Assembly: GCA_021768055.1 (NCBI GenBank)
Contig: JAASSE010000068.1
Coordinates: 1-6,244 of the forward strand
Length of the DNA stretch: 6,244 nucleotides
Origin: Gammaproteobacteria bacterium
GTDB lineage: Bacteria > Pseudomonadota > Gammaproteobacteria > SZUA-229
Direction: 5' to 3'
Under the pieces are notes generated by a model. It did not search any database. It was not told where the DNA came from and saw only the letters and a program-made list of their open reading frames with translations. Position 1 is the first letter of the stretch, and each line of letters starts with the position of its first letter. Below, in pieces: positions 6,000 through 6,244 of this stretch. A program made the translations under genes and the position numbers.

Positions 6000-6014
6000 G
6001 GTATATTATAGAAT
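5986..6014 (+). promoter_or_regulatory. Predicted sigma-70 promoter for the rhodanese gene
   Basis: TTGACC (5986-5991) and TAGAAT (6009-6014) are spaced by exactly 17 bases, each with five of six consensus bases. This would give a start near 6021 and a leader of about 30 bases. Alternative -10 sequences (TAATAT at 6017-6022, TATTCT at 6020-6025) would suit FNR-class activation better. Confidence 0.5.
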
Positions 6015-6036
6015 TCTAATATTCTCGTGCAGCATA

Positions 6037-6043
6037 AAGAGGT
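6037..6043 (+). promoter_or_regulatory. Ribosome binding site of the rhodanese gene
   Basis: AAGAGGT (6037-6043) lies six bases before the ATG at 6050. It is among the best ribosome binding sites in the window and fixes this start. Confidence 0.7.
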
Positions 6044-6049
6044 ATTTAT

Positions 6050-6244
6050 ATGATCCACGAAATCAAATGTAATGAGTTGCAGCAAATGGTCGCTAAAGGT
6101 GGCCAGTTGATAGACGTCCGCTCGAACATCGAGTTCAGCACGGGTGCGTTGAAGAGTGCTGTGAACATGCCCATTGAGTCGATTCCGTACTTTGCCGAAA
6201 CCATGGATAAGGACAAACCGGTGCTGCTGTACTGCGTATCCGGC
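6050..6244 (+). CDS. Rhodanese-like domain protein (3' end outside window)
   Basis: Sixty-five residues of a single rhodanese domain are visible. Rhodanese domains carry sulfane sulfur on an active-site cysteine as a persulfide, or transfer it to cyanide, thiols or proteins. The family landmarks are all present: the N-terminal helix ELQQMVAKGGQ (9-19), the strand LIDVRSNIEFSTGAL (20-34) with the CH2A-type D-V-R and E-F...G pattern, AVNMPIESI (37-45), and the catalytic loop YCVSG with Cys62 at the right edge. The rest of the active-site loop and the last helices are cut off, so it is not known whether it is a free-standing domain (GlpE/PspE size) or fused to another. There is no signal peptide, so it is likely cytosolic. 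A strong ribosome binding site, a sigma-70-like promoter and an FNR/ANR-type box precede it, suggesting induction or repression under low oxygen or nitrosative conditions. Confidence 0.88.
   Translation, partial: MIHEIKCNELQQMVAKGGQLIDVRSNIEFSTGALKSAVNMPIESIPYFAETMDKDKPVLLYCVSG

Noticed and set aside
1..6244. A new multi-gene defence, biosynthetic or mobile system
   Set aside because: The genes are separated by terminators and wide gaps, belong to ordinary housekeeping or uncharacterised conserved families, and show no transposase, integrase, CRISPR repeats or toxin-antitoxin pair.

Overview
The window looks like an ordinary chromosomal stretch from a gammaproteobacterium with moderate GC content. 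The nucleosidase PpnN matches the Escherichia coli protein along its whole length, the DUF938 methyltransferase and the DUF1631 protein are typical of proteobacteria, and the outer-membrane barrel implies a Gram-negative cell. I cannot name the genus. All six genes lie on the + strand and none is nested or clearly acquired. I see no CRISPR array, transposase, tRNA or rRNA gene.

Layout. (1) Positions 1-368 hold the 3' end of a gene cut by the window edge, probably a DUF6279-type lipoprotein. (2) After 70 bases comes ppnN (439-1821), the purine/pyrimidine nucleotide 5'-monophosphate nucleosidase. (3) The next 117-base gap carries two different four-copy heptamer arrays. It leads into a DUF938 SAM-dependent methyltransferase whose likely start is 1939, not the upstream in-frame TTG at 1879. 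A hairpin followed by a T run at 2550-2584 ends this unit. (4) A 420-base gap (2530-2949) contains that terminator, a probable sigma-70 promoter, small palindromes and a perfect 12-bp inverted repeat. It leads to a 740-residue DUF1631 protein starting at 2950. (5) A 154-base gap begins with a REP-like hairpin and leads to a small outer-membrane beta-barrel protein (5327-5926), closed by a terminator. (6) A final gap carries an FNR/ANR-type site overlapping a promoter in front of a rhodanese-domain gene cut by the right edge.

How the genes relate. Spacing and terminators suggest mostly separate transcription units, with only ppnN and the methyltransferase gene possibly sharing a transcript. 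I see no evidence of one multi-gene system. PpnN cleaves nucleotides and, in E. coli, responds to (p)ppGpp. The rhodanese gene looks controlled by oxygen or nitrogen oxides. The DUF1631 and DUF938 proteins have recognisable families but no firmly established role that I know of. The most useful observations are the FNR-type box, the paired heptamer arrays, the hairpin leader of the DUF1631 gene, and corrected starts for three genes whose longest open frames run upstream into repeat or hairpin sequence.
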